Assembly (NCBI RefSeq): GCF_002161595.1
Contig: NZ_NFID01000018.1
Location: forward strand, 1 to 64,000
DNA: 64,000 bases
From: Gemmiger sp. An50
GTDB taxonomy: Bacteria; Bacillota; Clostridia; Oscillospirales; Ruminococcaceae
Direction of reading: 5' to 3'
Below are positions 16,201 to 24,307 of this stretch, piece by piece (within the stretch, counting starts at the first letter, position 1; each line of letters opens with the position of its first letter). The notes below the pieces were generated by a model. It did not search any database, was not told where the DNA came from, and saw nothing but the letters and a program-made list of their open reading frames with translations. The position numbers were made by a program, and so were the translations under genes.

Positions 16201-19200
16201 GATCATGGCGGGAATGCGGAACCGGCGGCTGGAACCGGTCTCGTTCGGGATATAGGGCTGGTCCTGGGTCACGCCGGAATAGCCGCCCTCCACCGGGCCG
16301 TCGTAGCTGGCCAGATAGCTCCAGCCCTCGCCCAGCATGCCGGTGATGGTCAGATCGGTGTAATAGATGCCGCCCGCGCCGCCGTTTTCGGTGCTGCCGG
16401 GGCCGGCGGTGCCGGACTCAAACAGCAGGCCCAGCGCGTCGCCCTTCTTCTGGGTCAGGCAGGAATACTGGTACCGGCCCGCAAAATCCACCTGGGCATC
16501 GTTCAGCCAGGTGATGGTGCCGGTGTCGTTCATGGAGCCCACACGGATCACGCCGTCGGTACGTCCGCCGCCCGCCGGGTAGGAGGCAATGATCAGATTG
16601 CCGTAGACCTTGCCCTCCGGGCTCTTGGCATAACCGGCCGCATTGATGAAGGACACCATGCAGTTGGAGGTGTAGTTCAGGGCGCTGTCCGCAGTGGCCT
16701 GGCCCCAGGTCGCGCCGCCGTCGTAGCTGTCGGCGAAGGTGATCTGGCCGCCCAGGTTGCGGCAGAAAATGCGCATGCCGCCGTCCGGCAGGTTCACCAC
16801 CTGAGACTCACTGGTCTTGCTGCCGCTGGCCAGATTGTTCACCCGGTCACCGCGGGTCCAGGTTGCGCCGTTGTCGTCGCTGTAGATCACGCTGGCGTAC
16901 TCCTGACCGGTGGCGTTGTCGTACAGGGGGAATACGATGCGCTGCTTGCCCTCCACGGTGGTCACCAGACCACGGCCGGGGCACACGCCGGTGAAGGACT
17001 CATTCTCGGTGTACTTGATATCCAGGAAGGTGGGCTCGCCCCACACCAGGCCATCCGCCGTTACCTCGGCGCTGCGCAGCATGATGTAGAACACAGGATA
17101 GGCCTTCCAGGCGCTGCTGCGGTAGAACAGGTTGGTCTGTACCATCTCGCTGCTGCTCAGCTGCTCCCGCATCACCTTCTCCACCGGACCGGACGCGCCG
17201 TCCCAGGCGAACAGATCCAGCTCCGCATTCACCCACTGGCCGGTGGCTTCGCCGCTCTCGGTGGTGATGGGATACAGCTTCAGCTCCTGGCCCTGCACGG
17301 TGACCCGGGCAGGTTCAGCGTTCAGATCCACCCGGTAGGTGTAGGCACTCTTTTCCTTGGGAGCGTCGCCGTTCTCGCCGGCAAGGGCCACCAGCATGCG
17401 GCCCTGCTCGTCAAAGCCGCTGCTCTGATTGCCCATGCGGTTGCCGTACATCAGGCCCGCATAGGAGGGACAGGCATCCACCACCATGTACAGCTTACCA
17501 TCCGGCCCCTGCACCATGGAGGGGTCGATGAAGGAGGCGCTGGCCTGGCTGGTGGCGCTGTTGGCCTGGTCGTCAAAATAGTTTACGATCTCATAGCTCC
17601 AGGTGGCGCCGCCGTCCTTGGAGACACTCACGATGGTATCCAGGTTCTGGGGGGAGTCGGCAGTGGTCTGCCAGCGCATATCCGCCGCAGCCACCATCCA
17701 GCCGTTGTCCAGGGTGGTCAGCGAGGGGATGCGGTAGTTTTTGCCGTTGCCGCCGTCCGGCTCGCCGTTCACAAAGGGCTGGCCCTGGGTGGTGCCGGTG
17801 ATGGCTTTCTCCGGACCGCAGGCAGTCAGGGCCACGGTTCCCAGCTCCACCGTTTTGTCCTGGGTGTAAACCAGCTTGCCGGCCGCCGTGCCGGCGCCGC
17901 TGGCCTTGAGCGCGGTGAGCACACCATTTTCCAGCCGGAACGCGCCGTCCGGATTTTCGGTCAGGGCCCACTCCACCTTTGCCGGGTGCGCGCCCTGGGC
18001 GTCGGTGTAGATCCATTCGGCGCCGCCGGTCACTGCCAGCTGGCTGGTGCCTGCATAGCCCTGCTCTACCACAGCCTTGGTACGCACCAGGGCGGGCTGC
18101 TCGGCCTTTTTCAGGAACAGCTGCACCGGGCTGCCCTGTGCATTGGCGGTAAAGCCGCCGTTCTCCACCGCCAGCTTGGCTTCGCCTGCGCTGAGGGTGT
18201 AGGTGTTGTTTTCATTCTTCGTCACGGTGAGCAGCACCGGGGCGTCGCTGCGGAACACGCCTTCGCTGCCCAGGCCCAGATAAATCGGGCCGCTCTCGGT
18301 CATGGCGGTGAGATACACTCCGCCCTGGGTGCTGGTCAGCGACAGGTCCGCCCCAGCCAGCGCCTCTTCCGTATTGGTCAGCTTGCCGGTCCGGTCATCC
18401 CGCACCGCCGCGTTGGCGTTGTTCGCACCGCTGGTGGAAAGCACCCGGAAGCCCTCGTCATAGCCCACCACCGCATAAACGCCGTCGGTCAGGACGTCGG
18501 TCTGCGCCTGGGTGTAGCCGTCGATCTTCAGGTCGGTCTCGTTCAGGGTGATGTCCCGGGCGTAGAGCCACAGGGTATAGCTCTTGCCCTCCGCCAGGCT
18601 GCGGGGACCCCAGAAATCGGTGATGTTATTGGGGTACTGGGTGGTATCGCCCTTGCGGTTAAAGTCCAGCACCCGCTTGGCGCCGCTGATCTGCCAGCCG
18701 TCGCCCGCCTTGGCCACACCCAGGCTCACCCCCTGATCCGCCACCATGCTGCTCTCGGCCAGCGCCAGATAGTTGCCGCTCTTGGCATTCTGCAGGCTGA
18801 AGCCGCCGTCCATGGTGCTGCCCACCAGGGTCAGGTCCTCCAGAGCCAGGGAACTGCCGTCCTTCAGCCAAGAGGCCTGCACGCCCCCTTCCGCCAAAGT
18901 TAGCTTTGCGGTCACGGTTCCATCCGCGCCGCTGAGGGAGCCAGGATTCAGGCTCTTGCCCTCCTCGCTCAGATACAGCGCGTACACCTCATCCTTGTAG
19001 GCCTCGTCCTTGCCGCGGGCCACGATCAGATACTCTTTGCTCAGATCCAGCTGACTGCTGGTGTACAGCGAGAAGCCGGGGATCTGAGGCGCGTTTTCAT
19101 CCGACTGGCGGGCATACAGATAGATGCTGTAGTCCGTCTCGGCCTGCGGGCCCCAGAAGTCGGTCTGGGCACTGGTGAACTTGCCGCCGTCGCCGTTGAT

Positions 19201-20043
19201 GTTGAAGCTCAGCACCCGGTTATTCGCTGCATTTTTCAGCAGGTAGGAGCCGTCCGCCTTTTTCTGGACCGAGCAGAAGCTCTCAGCCGCAGCGGTCATG
19301 CTGCCGTCCAGCTTGAGCCACTGACCGGTGACGCTGTTGGAAAAGGCAACCTTGCCGTCTTCACTCTGTTTTGCATCCAGCAGCAGCTGGTCCAACGTGA
19401 GGGATTCGCCGTTTTTGAGCCAGGCGGCGGTGACGCCGTTCTCGCTCAGGGTCAGCTGGGCGGTCACCGCGCCCTTGGCCTTCAAGGCTCCGGGGCTGGT
19501 GGACGCGCCGTCCGCGCTGAGGTACAACGCATAAACGCCGGTCTCTCCCTCCCGCTGATCCTGGGCCACCAGGATGTACTGCTGTGCCGTGTCGATGACG
19601 TCGCCGGTGTACAGCTCAAAGCCCGGAATCTGGGGCGCAGCCTTTCTGGTCTGGGCCAGTTTGTCCGCTCCATCCTCCGCCACCGGCGCTTCGCTCACCG
19701 CCGGCGTTTCCGTGGGAGCAGGAGTTTCCGTGGCCACCGGTGCTTCGGTGGGAGCGGGTGTTTCGGTTACCGCGGGGGATTCCGTGGCCGCAGGCACTTC
19801 CGTTGCCGCAGGCACTTCGGTTGCCGCGGGCGCTTCCGTCTCTGCAGGCACTTCGGTAGCCGCAGGCGTTTCGGTTGCTGCGGGTGCTTCGGTGGGCAGA
19901 GGCAGTTCTCCGTCGGTCTCCTCCGTCGACACCGTCGGCTGCTCCAGCGGCAGCTCGTCCGCCGCAAAAACAGGGGCCGCCGTGCTGGCCATCACACAAA
20001 CTGCCAGCAGCAATGCCACCATGCGTTTCAGTTTCAATCTCAT
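13258..20043 (-). CDS. Cell-wall-anchored exo-alpha-sialidase with two tandem GH33 domains
   Basis: This 2261-residue secreted protein has a signal peptide (about 1-28, ending 'AAPVFAA'), then a Pro/Thr/Glu-rich repeat stalk (about 36-125, units such as TEVPAATEVPAA). Two related N-terminal beta modules start near 'GFELYTGD' (about 142) and 'GFSLYT' (about 320). Two sialidase domains follow at about 750-1245 and 1255-1740. Each has the RIP arginine motif ('NYRIPSL', 'RFRIPAM') and three Asp-boxes (SKDGGATW, SDDNGATW, SYDGGATWG; SKDGGKTW, TDDGGATW, SYDGGVTWG). Then come an Ig-like domain, a FIVAR-like helical region (about 2027-2100), an InlB-like repeat (about 2103-2167), a Pro/Thr linker and a C-terminal sorting region with 'AQTGDS', a membrane helix and RRKQG. 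It should release sialic acid from mucin or glycans at the cell surface. Confidence 0.92.
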   Translation of the reverse strand: MRLKLKRMVALLLAVCVMASTAAPVFAADELPLEQPTVSTEETDGELPLPTEAPAATETPAATEVPAETEAPAATEVPAATEVPAATESPAVTETPAPTEAPVATETPAPTETPAVSEAPVAEDGADKLAQTRKAAPQIPGFELYTGDVIDTAQQYILVAQDQREGETGVYALYLSADGASTSPGALKAKGAVTAQLTLSENGVTAAWLKNGESLTLDQLLLDAKQSEDGKVAFSNSVTGQWLKLDGSMTAAAESFCSVQKKADGSYLLKNAANNRVLSFNINGDGGKFTSAQTDFWGPQAETDYSIYLYARQSDENAPQIPGFSLYTSSQLDLSKEYLIVARGKDEAYKDEVYALYLSEEGKSLNPGSLSGADGTVTAKLTLAEGGVQASWLKDGSSLALEDLTLVGSTMDGGFSLQNAKSGNYLALAESSMVADQGVSLGVAKAGDGWQISGAKRVLDFNRKGDTTQYPNNITDFWGPRSLAEGKSYTLWLYARDITLNETDLKIDGYTQAQTDVLTDGVYAVVGYDEGFRVLSTSGANNANAAVRDDRTGKLTNTEEALAGADLSLTSTQGGVYLTAMTESGPIYLGLGSEGVFRSDAPVLLTVTKNENNTYTLSAGEAKLAVENGGFTANAQGSPVQLFLKKAEQPALVRTKAVVEQGYAGTSQLAVTGGAEWIYTDAQGAHPAKVEWALTENPDGAFRLENGVLTALKASGAGTAAGKLVYTQDKTVELGTVALTACGPEKAITGTTQGQPFVNGEPDGGNGKNYRIPSLTTLDNGWMVAAADMRWQTTADSPQNLDTIVSVSKDGGATWSYEIVNYFDDQANSATSQASASFIDPSMVQGPDGKLYMVVDACPSYAGLMYGNRMGNQSSGFDEQGRMLVALAGENGDAPKEKSAYTYRVDLNAEPARVTVQGQELKLYPITTESGEATGQWVNAELDLFAWDGASGPVEKVMREQLSSSEMVQTNLFYRSSAWKAYPVFYIMLRSAEVTADGLVWGEPTFLDIKYTENESFTGVCPGRGLVTTVEGKQRIVFPLYDNATGQEYASVIYSDDNGATWTRGDRVNNLASGSKTSESQVVNLPDGGMRIFCRNLGGQITFADSYDGGATWGQATADSALNYTSNCMVSFINAAGYAKSPEGKVYGNLIIASYPAGGGRTDGVIRVGSMNDTGTITWLNDAQVDFAGRYQYSCLTQKKGDALGLLFESGTAGPGSTENGGAGGIYYTDLTITGMLGEGWSYLASYDGPVEGGYSGVTQDQPYIPNETGSSRRFRIPAMITLDNGWILSAADARWGSTMDAANNLDGLVSLSKDGGKTWEWQMINHFADFPDQTPGAYRKSASFIDPALIQSEDGTIYMVVDACPAYSGLQNGGTAGKESTGFDANGNLVIAKGEAGSIASTKAADYTYYIDSKDPQTKVVEGQNRTLYPIKDASGALTGAWVDAEYNLYETSGNAVVKSLCKQEISGKTVQNNVFYSQSEWKIYPTFHIWLRTGTVTGTGIQWSEPQILNVKQPGEGFVGVCPGRGLTVGLGENGTERVLFQVYDNATGQERASVIYTDDGGATWQRGQHVTNNVGKTSESQTVLLPDGGIRMYSRNNIGTISYADSYDGGVTWGPSYKDEALSYVGNCMVSFINVDGALVDAEGNVYGNLIAASYPKGSGRNNGVLRIGSIDAATNQVTWLNPADVKYPGSYLYSCLTQLEGEALGLLYEKEDTSYGVGYILYDSFAMTDLLGEGWSYLAQAPQLTLNTGDIACDAGDAVQVSASAAGIPQDARLQWSLTSDKETAVAALDKTESGAGETVTLTAQAAGKGTLTVTAQVKMEDKTLTLQDSVRVYVSDENTVTLPDEFENGGVIEGVARGENPLLKVQTAIEDGVYAIVAGGKALYSSATGTAADQVDVSDEAGELNLNTGFDANTQLWKLAKTGQGYTLESMARPGWYLAVEGETGGNYPPLKETPTCFAITGDGEGGYRISTLLDGTEYFLSQTGKFCITAGSGSEMAMYRQFALQAGESYYRTNATGLKKMIAFLEELDESLYTPASWDRMQQKKDKAEQAAALDGTLFVESAARSASAQTQAQQSQEAINGATSELFRAVRSLEKKADARYTVTFRITGEYFAEESFATLQYKAGEKIAAPVAPAHEGYTFSGWQNLPETMPERNLVVTGSYTKDAGEPEQPEETPTPTPVPTPVPTPTPDPGQGGGDQGGQSGSGSTAAPSATAAPTGTASAQTGDSLWPVAALSGLALSSAAALVLLRRKQG

Positions 20044-20616
20044 GCTATCCTTAACCTTTCCGCTGTTTGCTTTTCATTCCTTGCGCAACGCTGTTTCTGT
20101 GCCTTCCTCCTTTCCTGTCCATTCATTTGCATATTGCACAGATTTTCTCGTCAATGATAGCATTTTTCAGTGATATGTATATCCATTTTTCCACTTTTTG
20201 GATTAATGGAAAAATTTTTCAGCCTTTTGTGTAAATTATGAAAATTTTCTTCATCAAAACGCCTATTTTTTCAATGGATTTTTGTTTGGTATGAATATTG
20301 CCTTTTTGCCGATCATATGTTCTAAGAAAACGCAGGGCCGACATTTATCACCGCATCATCCTTCTTGTTTCCCCGGTTTTGTGGTCTGTTTTCGCTGTAT
20401 CGTTCATCCTGGTGCTTTATTTATCTTGTGCTTTCTTGCTGTGCATCGCTGCCTCTGAGCACTCCAACCGGGACGAGCCGAAGAGAAAACTCTGAAAGAG
20501 CGCCCTTTCTGGCGATGGCCGCTGCGCTCCTGTTCGATTTTTTCCAGGGTAGAACCAGCCGGCAAACAAACGAAAAAGCCCCGGTCGAACGACCGGGGCT
20601 TTGACTGACGAAAAGG
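20044..20616. other. 573-base AT-rich intergenic region upstream of the sialidase gene
   Basis: This stretch precedes the sialidase gene on the minus strand. It is strikingly AT-rich in 20150-20300 compared with its neighbours. No open frame with a ribosome site is convincing. It should contain the sialidase promoter, but I see no clear -35/-10 pair; TATACA-N16-TATCAT near 20150-20190 on the minus strand is a weak candidate. A hairpin at 20573-20602 (stem AAAGCCCCGGTCG) with a T-run on the minus strand lies at its right end. Confidence 0.5.
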
Positions 20617-20648
20617 AAAAATCCCGAATGCTTTCGCATTCGGGATTT
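20617..20648 (-). terminator. Terminator of the tRNA-Gly/tRNA-Leu unit
   Basis: A 14-bp stem (20618-20631/20636-20649) with a 4-base loop directly follows the tRNA-Leu 3' end, overlapping its last base. A second hairpin at 20573-20602 backs it up. Confidence 0.8.
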
Positions 20649-20735
20649 TGGTGCGGATGAAGGGACTTGAACCCCCACGGTATCGCTACCACTAGAACCT
20701 GAATCTAGCGCGTCTGCCAATTCCGCCACATCCGC
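20649..20735 (-). tRNA. tRNA-Leu (anticodon CAG)
   Basis: An 87-base class II tRNA with acceptor GCGGATG/CATCCGC, a long variable arm, anticodon loop TTCAGGT (CAG), GGTTCAAGTCC T-arm and encoded CCA. Confidence 0.95.
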
Positions 20736-20788
20736 ATATGCTGTTGTTGCAGCCAGCAAGCCGGAGCTCTTGCCCCTTGCCTGCTTTG

Positions 20789-20863
20789 TGGAGCAGGTGA
20801 TGGGAGTCGAACCCACGTCCTCAGCTTGGAAGGCTGATGTACTAGCCGTTGTACGACACCTGC
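20789..20863 (-). tRNA. tRNA-Gly (anticodon TCC)
   Basis: A 75-base cloverleaf with acceptor GCAGGTG/CACCTGC, anticodon loop CTTCCAA, GGTTCGACTCC T-arm and encoded CCA. It is upstream of tRNA-Leu in the same transcript. Confidence 0.95.
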
Positions 20864-20895
20864 GCATCAGCTCTCTCGTGTCGGCTGCGAAATGT

Positions 20896-20924
20896 ATTAT
20901 AGCACGGTGTTTTGGAAAACGCAA
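20896..20924 (-). promoter_or_regulatory. Promoter of the tRNA-Gly/tRNA-Leu unit
   Basis: On the minus strand TTGCGT (20919-20924), a 17-base spacer and TATAAT (20896-20901), about 33 bases upstream of tRNA-Gly. Confidence 0.85.
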
Positions 20925-20998
20925 GCCCTTTTTTAAAATATTTTTCAAAAATTTTTTCTGCTTTTTCTCCAGGGCCCGGTGAGAGGCATAAAGATATA

Positions 20999-21007
20999 TG
21001 TTATAAT
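20999..21007 (+). promoter_or_regulatory. Extended -10 promoter upstream of mntP
   Basis: TGT-TATAAT is an extended -10 element; no good -35 is present. It gives a leader of about 95 bases before mntP. I looked for a yybP-ykoY manganese riboswitch in that leader and did not recognise one. Confidence 0.6.
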
Positions 21008-21106
21008 TAATATTACTGCGCTTTTTGCAAGCCGCGCATTCCCCGGCTGGCCCTGCAGCCGTGTGCTGCTCCGCCGGGCAAATTTTCTGCGAGGGAGTTT
21101 TCATTT

Positions 21107-21670
21107 ATGAGCCTGATCGAACTGTTTATTCTGGCAGTCGGCCTTTCCATGGATGCGTTCGCCGTTTCCATCTGCAAGGGGCTGAGCCTTCCCGCCCTGA
21201 AGCCCCGTCATGCCGCCATCACCGGCCTGTACTTCGGCGGCTTCCAGGCACTGATGCCCCTGGTGGGCTACCTGCTGGGCACCCAGTTCCAGCAATTCAT
21301 CACCAACGTGGACCACTGGATCGCTTTTGGCCTGCTGGTGTTCATCGGTGTGAACATGATTCGGGAATCCCGCTCGGAGCCGGAGGAGCTGAACTGCCAG
21401 TTCAGCCCGGCGGCCATGCTGCCTCTGGCGGTGGCCACCAGCATCGACGCGCTGGCTGTGGGTGTGACCTTCGCCTTCCTGTCGGTGGACATCGTGCCCG
21501 CTGTAAGCTTCATCGGCGTGACCACCTTCTGCCTGTCCGCCGTGGGCGTGGCCATTGGCCACCGGTTCGGCGCCCGCTACAAATCCCGCGCTGAACTGGC
21601 GGGCGGCATCGTTCTGGTGCTGATGGGCTGCAAGATCCTGCTGGAGCATCTGGGCCTGCTGGCATTTTGA
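21107..21670 (+). CDS. mntP: Putative manganese efflux pump MntP
   Basis: This 187-residue protein has six hydrophobic helices and is of the MntP (YebN, DUF204) family. The two internal repeats each have the hallmark acidic motif: 'LAVGLSMDAFAVSICKG' at the start and 'VATSIDALAVGVTFAFLSV' in the middle. Gly-rich helices ('YFGGFQALMPLVGYLLG') complete the pattern. It exports Mn2+ and protects against manganese excess. The gene follows GAGGGAG and its own extended -10 promoter, is monocistronic, and is followed by the promoter of the Crp/Fnr gene. Confidence 0.93.
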   Translation: MSLIELFILAVGLSMDAFAVSICKGLSLPALKPRHAAITGLYFGGFQALMPLVGYLLGTQFQQFITNVDHWIAFGLLVFIGVNMIRESRSEPEELNCQFSPAAMLPLAVATSIDALAVGVTFAFLSVDIVPAVSFIGVTTFCLSAVGVAIGHRFGARYKSRAELAGGIVLVLMGCKILLEHLGLLAF

Positions 21671-21679
21671 GCTGCGGCG

Positions 21680-21708
21680 TTGCATCCCGCCTCGTTTTGT
21701 GGCATAAT
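21680..21708 (+). promoter_or_regulatory. Promoter of the Crp/Fnr-type regulator gene
   Basis: TTGCAT (21680-21685), 17 bases, CATAAT (21703-21708), giving a leader of about 55 bases. Confidence 0.7.
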
Positions 21709-21766
21709 CGTTTTATAATCCTTCTTGTCTTTTTGACAAAATCCGTAACCTCAGGGAGGCCCGCCG

Positions 21767-22435
21767 ATGGAATTTTATGAATATCTTCCCTTTTGGCCCA
21801 AGCTCACCCGCGAGCAGCAGCAGTTTCTGGCCCAGAACGTGACGTTGCATCACGTGAGCAAGGGCGAGGTGGTGCACAACGGCTCCGAGGACTGCGTGGG
21901 CCCGCTGATTGTGGTACACGGCCAGCTGCGGGGGTACTCCTTTTCCGAAGAGGGGCGCGAGGTCACTCTGTACCGTCTGTTCGAGCGGGATGTGTGCATC
22001 CTCTCGGCCTACTGCATGCTCAACAGCCTGCAGTTCGACATCTCGGTGCAGGCGGAAAAGGACTGCGTCCTCTACCGTATCCCCGCGCCGGTCTATAAGA
22101 AGCTGATGCAGGAATCCGCCCCGGTGGCCAACTACACCACCGAGCTGATTGCCAGCCGCTTTTCCGATGTGATGTGGCTGCTGGACCAGATTCTCTACAA
22201 GCATCTGGACAGCCGCCTGGCCGCCTTCCTGGTGGGAGAAGCCCAGCTGAACGACACCACCGAGCTTCGCCTGACCCACGAGGAGATTGCCCATCATCTG
22301 GGCAGCGCCCGGGAGGTGGTGACCCGGATGCTCAAATACTTCCAGACCGAAAAGATGGTACTCATCGCCCGAGGCTGTATTACCCTGCTGGACATGGACA
22401 AGCTGCGCGAGGTGGCAAAGGACAGTTTGCGCTGA
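21767..22435 (+). CDS. Crp/Fnr-family transcriptional regulator
   Basis: This 222-residue protein has an N-terminal cyclic-nucleotide-binding-like beta barrel (about 20-125, with 'GPLIVVHGQLRGYSFSEEGR' split around residues 45-65) and a C-terminal winged helix ('LTHEEIAHHLGSAREVVTRM' at about 167-187). It belongs to the Clostridial group with 'CILSAYCML' in the sensor domain. Several cysteines are present but not the N-terminal Fnr Fe-S arrangement, so the signal is unknown; redox or haem sensing is possible. It lies upstream of the thioredoxin gene, which has its own promoter. Confidence 0.9.
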   Translation: MEFYEYLPFWPKLTREQQQFLAQNVTLHHVSKGEVVHNGSEDCVGPLIVVHGQLRGYSFSEEGREVTLYRLFERDVCILSAYCMLNSLQFDISVQAEKDCVLYRIPAPVYKKLMQESAPVANYTTELIASRFSDVMWLLDQILYKHLDSRLAAFLVGEAQLNDTTELRLTHEEIAHHLGSAREVVTRMLKYFQTEKMVLIARGCITLLDMDKLREVAKDSLR

Positions 22436-22459
22436 GTCTTCAAACCTTCACCAGTCCGG

Positions 22460-22510
22460 TATAATTAAGGTGATTATATCACGGATAACCGGCCCCAGCG
22501 CTGGTATACT
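22460..22510 (+). promoter_or_regulatory. Promoter region of the thioredoxin gene
   Basis: Two -10 candidates are visible: TATAAT at 22460-22465 and an extended -10 (TGG-TATACT) at 22502-22510. Neither has a consensus -35, which would suit activator-dependent transcription. The 5' leader would be about 60 bases. Confidence 0.5.
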
Positions 22511-22576
22511 AAGGCCAATGGATGAACTGCTCCGCAGCGAATGCGGAGCCCCTCAAATAAAAAGGAGTGTTATGAA

Positions 22577-22888
22577 ATGAGCGTTGTAACTGTAAATAAA
22601 GCAAACTTCGAGCAGGAGGTCCTGCAGAGCAGCACCCCCGTTCTGGTGGATTTCTGGGCGACCTGGTGCGGTCCCTGCCGCATGATGGCTCCCATCGTGG
22701 ATGAGCTGGCCGAGGAGAAGGCTGGTCAGGTGAAGGTCTGCAAGATCGACATCGACGAGAACCCCGAGCTGGCCATGCAGTTCGGCGTGATGAGCATCCC
22801 CACTCTGATGGTGTTCAAGAACGGCGCCATCGCCAACAAGAGCGTGGGCCTGAAGCCCAAGGCCGCTGTGGAAGAGCTACTGAAATAA
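22577..22888 (+). CDS. trxA: Thioredoxin
   Basis: This 103-residue protein begins MSVVTVNKANFEQEV behind AAAGGAG. It carries the canonical active site 'WATWCGPCRMMAP' (about 27-39) and the cis-Pro loop 'GVMSIPTLMVFKNG' (about 68-81). Length is normal for the family. It reduces protein disulfides in the cytosol and needs a thioredoxin reductase encoded elsewhere. The start at 22577 was preferred to an upstream in-frame start at 22541, which lacks a ribosome site. Confidence 0.97.
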   Translation: MSVVTVNKANFEQEVLQSSTPVLVDFWATWCGPCRMMAPIVDELAEEKAGQVKVCKIDIDENPELAMQFGVMSIPTLMVFKNGAIANKSVGLKPKAAVEELLK

Positions 22889-22899
22889 GTTGATTCGCG

Positions 22900-22935
22900 A
22901 AAGCCGCTGGTGGAAACCGGCGGCTTTCTTTTTTG
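22900..22935 (+). terminator. Terminator of trxA
   Basis: A 10-bp stem (22901-22910/22917-22926) followed by a T-rich run (22927-22934). Confidence 0.85.
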
Positions 22936-22942
22936 CGCGCAC

Positions 22943-22983
22943 AAAAAACGCCTGCCCGGCTGTTTTGCCCGGGCAGGCGTTTT
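22943..22983 (-). terminator. Terminator of the AI-2E-family gene
   Basis: A 14-bp stem (22946-22959/22969-22982) with an A-run that reads as a T-run on the minus strand, 14 bases past the stop of the gene at 22997. Confidence 0.85.
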
Positions 22984-22996
22984 GATGCTTGCGGAT

Positions 22997-24196
22997 TTAC
23001 TTTTTCTTTGAAGTCTTCGGCGGCTGGGCCGGAGCCTTCGGGGCCTGTTGGGCAGGCGCCAGCATATACTTTGCCTTTTCCACACCGCGGCGGCGCAGAC
23101 GCTCCCGGGTGGCGGTGCGCAGCAGACTGTAAAGCACCGAGCACAGCGGGATCATCACCAGCATACCCACCACGCCGAAGGTGCTGCCGCCCAGAGTAAC
23201 CGCAGCCAGCACCCACACCGAGGGCAGGCCCACCGAGCTGCCCACCACGCGGGGGTAGATCAGGTTGCCTTCGATCTGCTGGATCACCAGGAACAGGATC
23301 ACGAACACCACGGCCTGCATGGGGTTCTGGATCAGAATCAGGAACGCGCCCACAAAGCAGCCGATGAAGGCGCCGAATACCGGAATCAGCGCGGTGACCG
23401 CCACCAGCACACTGATCAGCAGGACATAAGGCATGCGGAACAGCAGCATGCCCACCGCGAACAGCGCACCCAGGATACCGGCCTCCAGGCACTGACCGGA
23501 CAAAAAGTTCGAGAAGGTCTTGTTGGCCAGCCGCACCACCTCCAGCACCTTTTCCGCGTGCTCCGGCCGCATCCAGGCAAACAGGAGCATCCGTCCCTGA
23601 CGGCTCAGCGTCTCCTTCTGGAACAGCAGGTAGATGGCGAAGATGAAGGCAATGAAGAAGTTCACAAAACCCGAGATGATGCCGGTGGCGGCGGTGACCG
23701 TGTTGCCCACCAGAGCAAGACCGCCGTTCTTCAGCCAATCCATCACCTGCTGGGTCACGTTGCGCAGGTTCAGATTCCCGGCCTCGCTCAGCCAGTCCGC
23801 CAGCTCAGGATAGCGGATCATCAGCTCGTTGGCCCACTCCTGAGCCTGCTCCCAGAAGGCGGGCATGCGGGCCGCAATGGTCTGCACGGTATTTTGCAGC
23901 TGCGGCAGCACCAGCAGCGACACCAACATGACCACGCCGATCACTGCGGCCAGTGTGAGCACCAGCGAGATGCCCCGATGGGCCCGCTGCAGCTTTTGGG
24001 GCAGATGGCCCTCGATGGCGCGCATGGGCACATTGAAGATGAAGGCCATGGCTGCACCCAGCAGAAAGGGCATGAGCAGACCAGCCACCATGCCCAGGAA
24101 GTTGCCCACCCGGTCCATATTCTGCAATCCCCAGTAAAGCAGGATGCAGAAGGCGGCAATGCCCAGTACATTGCGCAAAAAAGTTTTGTTTTCCAT
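22997..24196 (-). CDS. AI-2E family (PerM/YdiK-type) membrane transporter
   Basis: This 399-residue protein has about eight hydrophobic helices with a long soluble stretch after the third, as in AI-2E/UPF0118 proteins. The family signature runs through 'LISVLVAVTALIPVFGAFIG' and 'NPMQAVVFVILFLVIQQIEG', then 'NLIYPRVVGSSVGLPSVWVL'. The C-terminus is Ala/Pro/Lys-rich and probably cytosolic. TAGGAG precedes the ATG. Members include TqsA (autoinducer-2 exporter) and Na+/H+ antiporters; the substrate here is unknown. It appears monocistronic. Confidence 0.9.
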   Translation of the reverse strand: MENKTFLRNVLGIAAFCILLYWGLQNMDRVGNFLGMVAGLLMPFLLGAAMAFIFNVPMRAIEGHLPQKLQRAHRGISLVLTLAAVIGVVMLVSLLVLPQLQNTVQTIAARMPAFWEQAQEWANELMIRYPELADWLSEAGNLNLRNVTQQVMDWLKNGGLALVGNTVTAATGIISGFVNFFIAFIFAIYLLFQKETLSRQGRMLLFAWMRPEHAEKVLEVVRLANKTFSNFLSGQCLEAGILGALFAVGMLLFRMPYVLLISVLVAVTALIPVFGAFIGCFVGAFLILIQNPMQAVVFVILFLVIQQIEGNLIYPRVVGSSVGLPSVWVLAAVTLGGSTFGVVGMLVMIPLCSVLYSLLRTATRERLRRRGVEKAKYMLAPAQQAPKAPAQPPKTSKKK

Positions 24197-24307
24197 ATTA
24201 TTCTCCTAAACAGCGGATAAATTTCTTGTTCCATAGCCGGGGCGGCCTTGCTGCGGCCCGTCCCGGCATTGCCTTAACGATAGCATGTTTTTGCCGGTGA
24301 TGCAACC

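Noticed and set aside
15328-18903. Long open frame antisense to the sialidase gene (plus strand, 1191 codons)
   Set aside because: It mirrors the codon bias of a GC-rich gene on the other strand, has low-complexity Ala/Gly/His composition, and the sense protein has clear domains.
20298-20604. Short plus-strand frames upstream of the tRNA-Leu gene
   Set aside because: No ribosome site and they run through terminator hairpins.
21008-21106. Manganese (yybP-ykoY) riboswitch in the mntP leader
   Set aside because: The leader is GC-rich and can fold, but I could not find the conserved core bases of that riboswitch.
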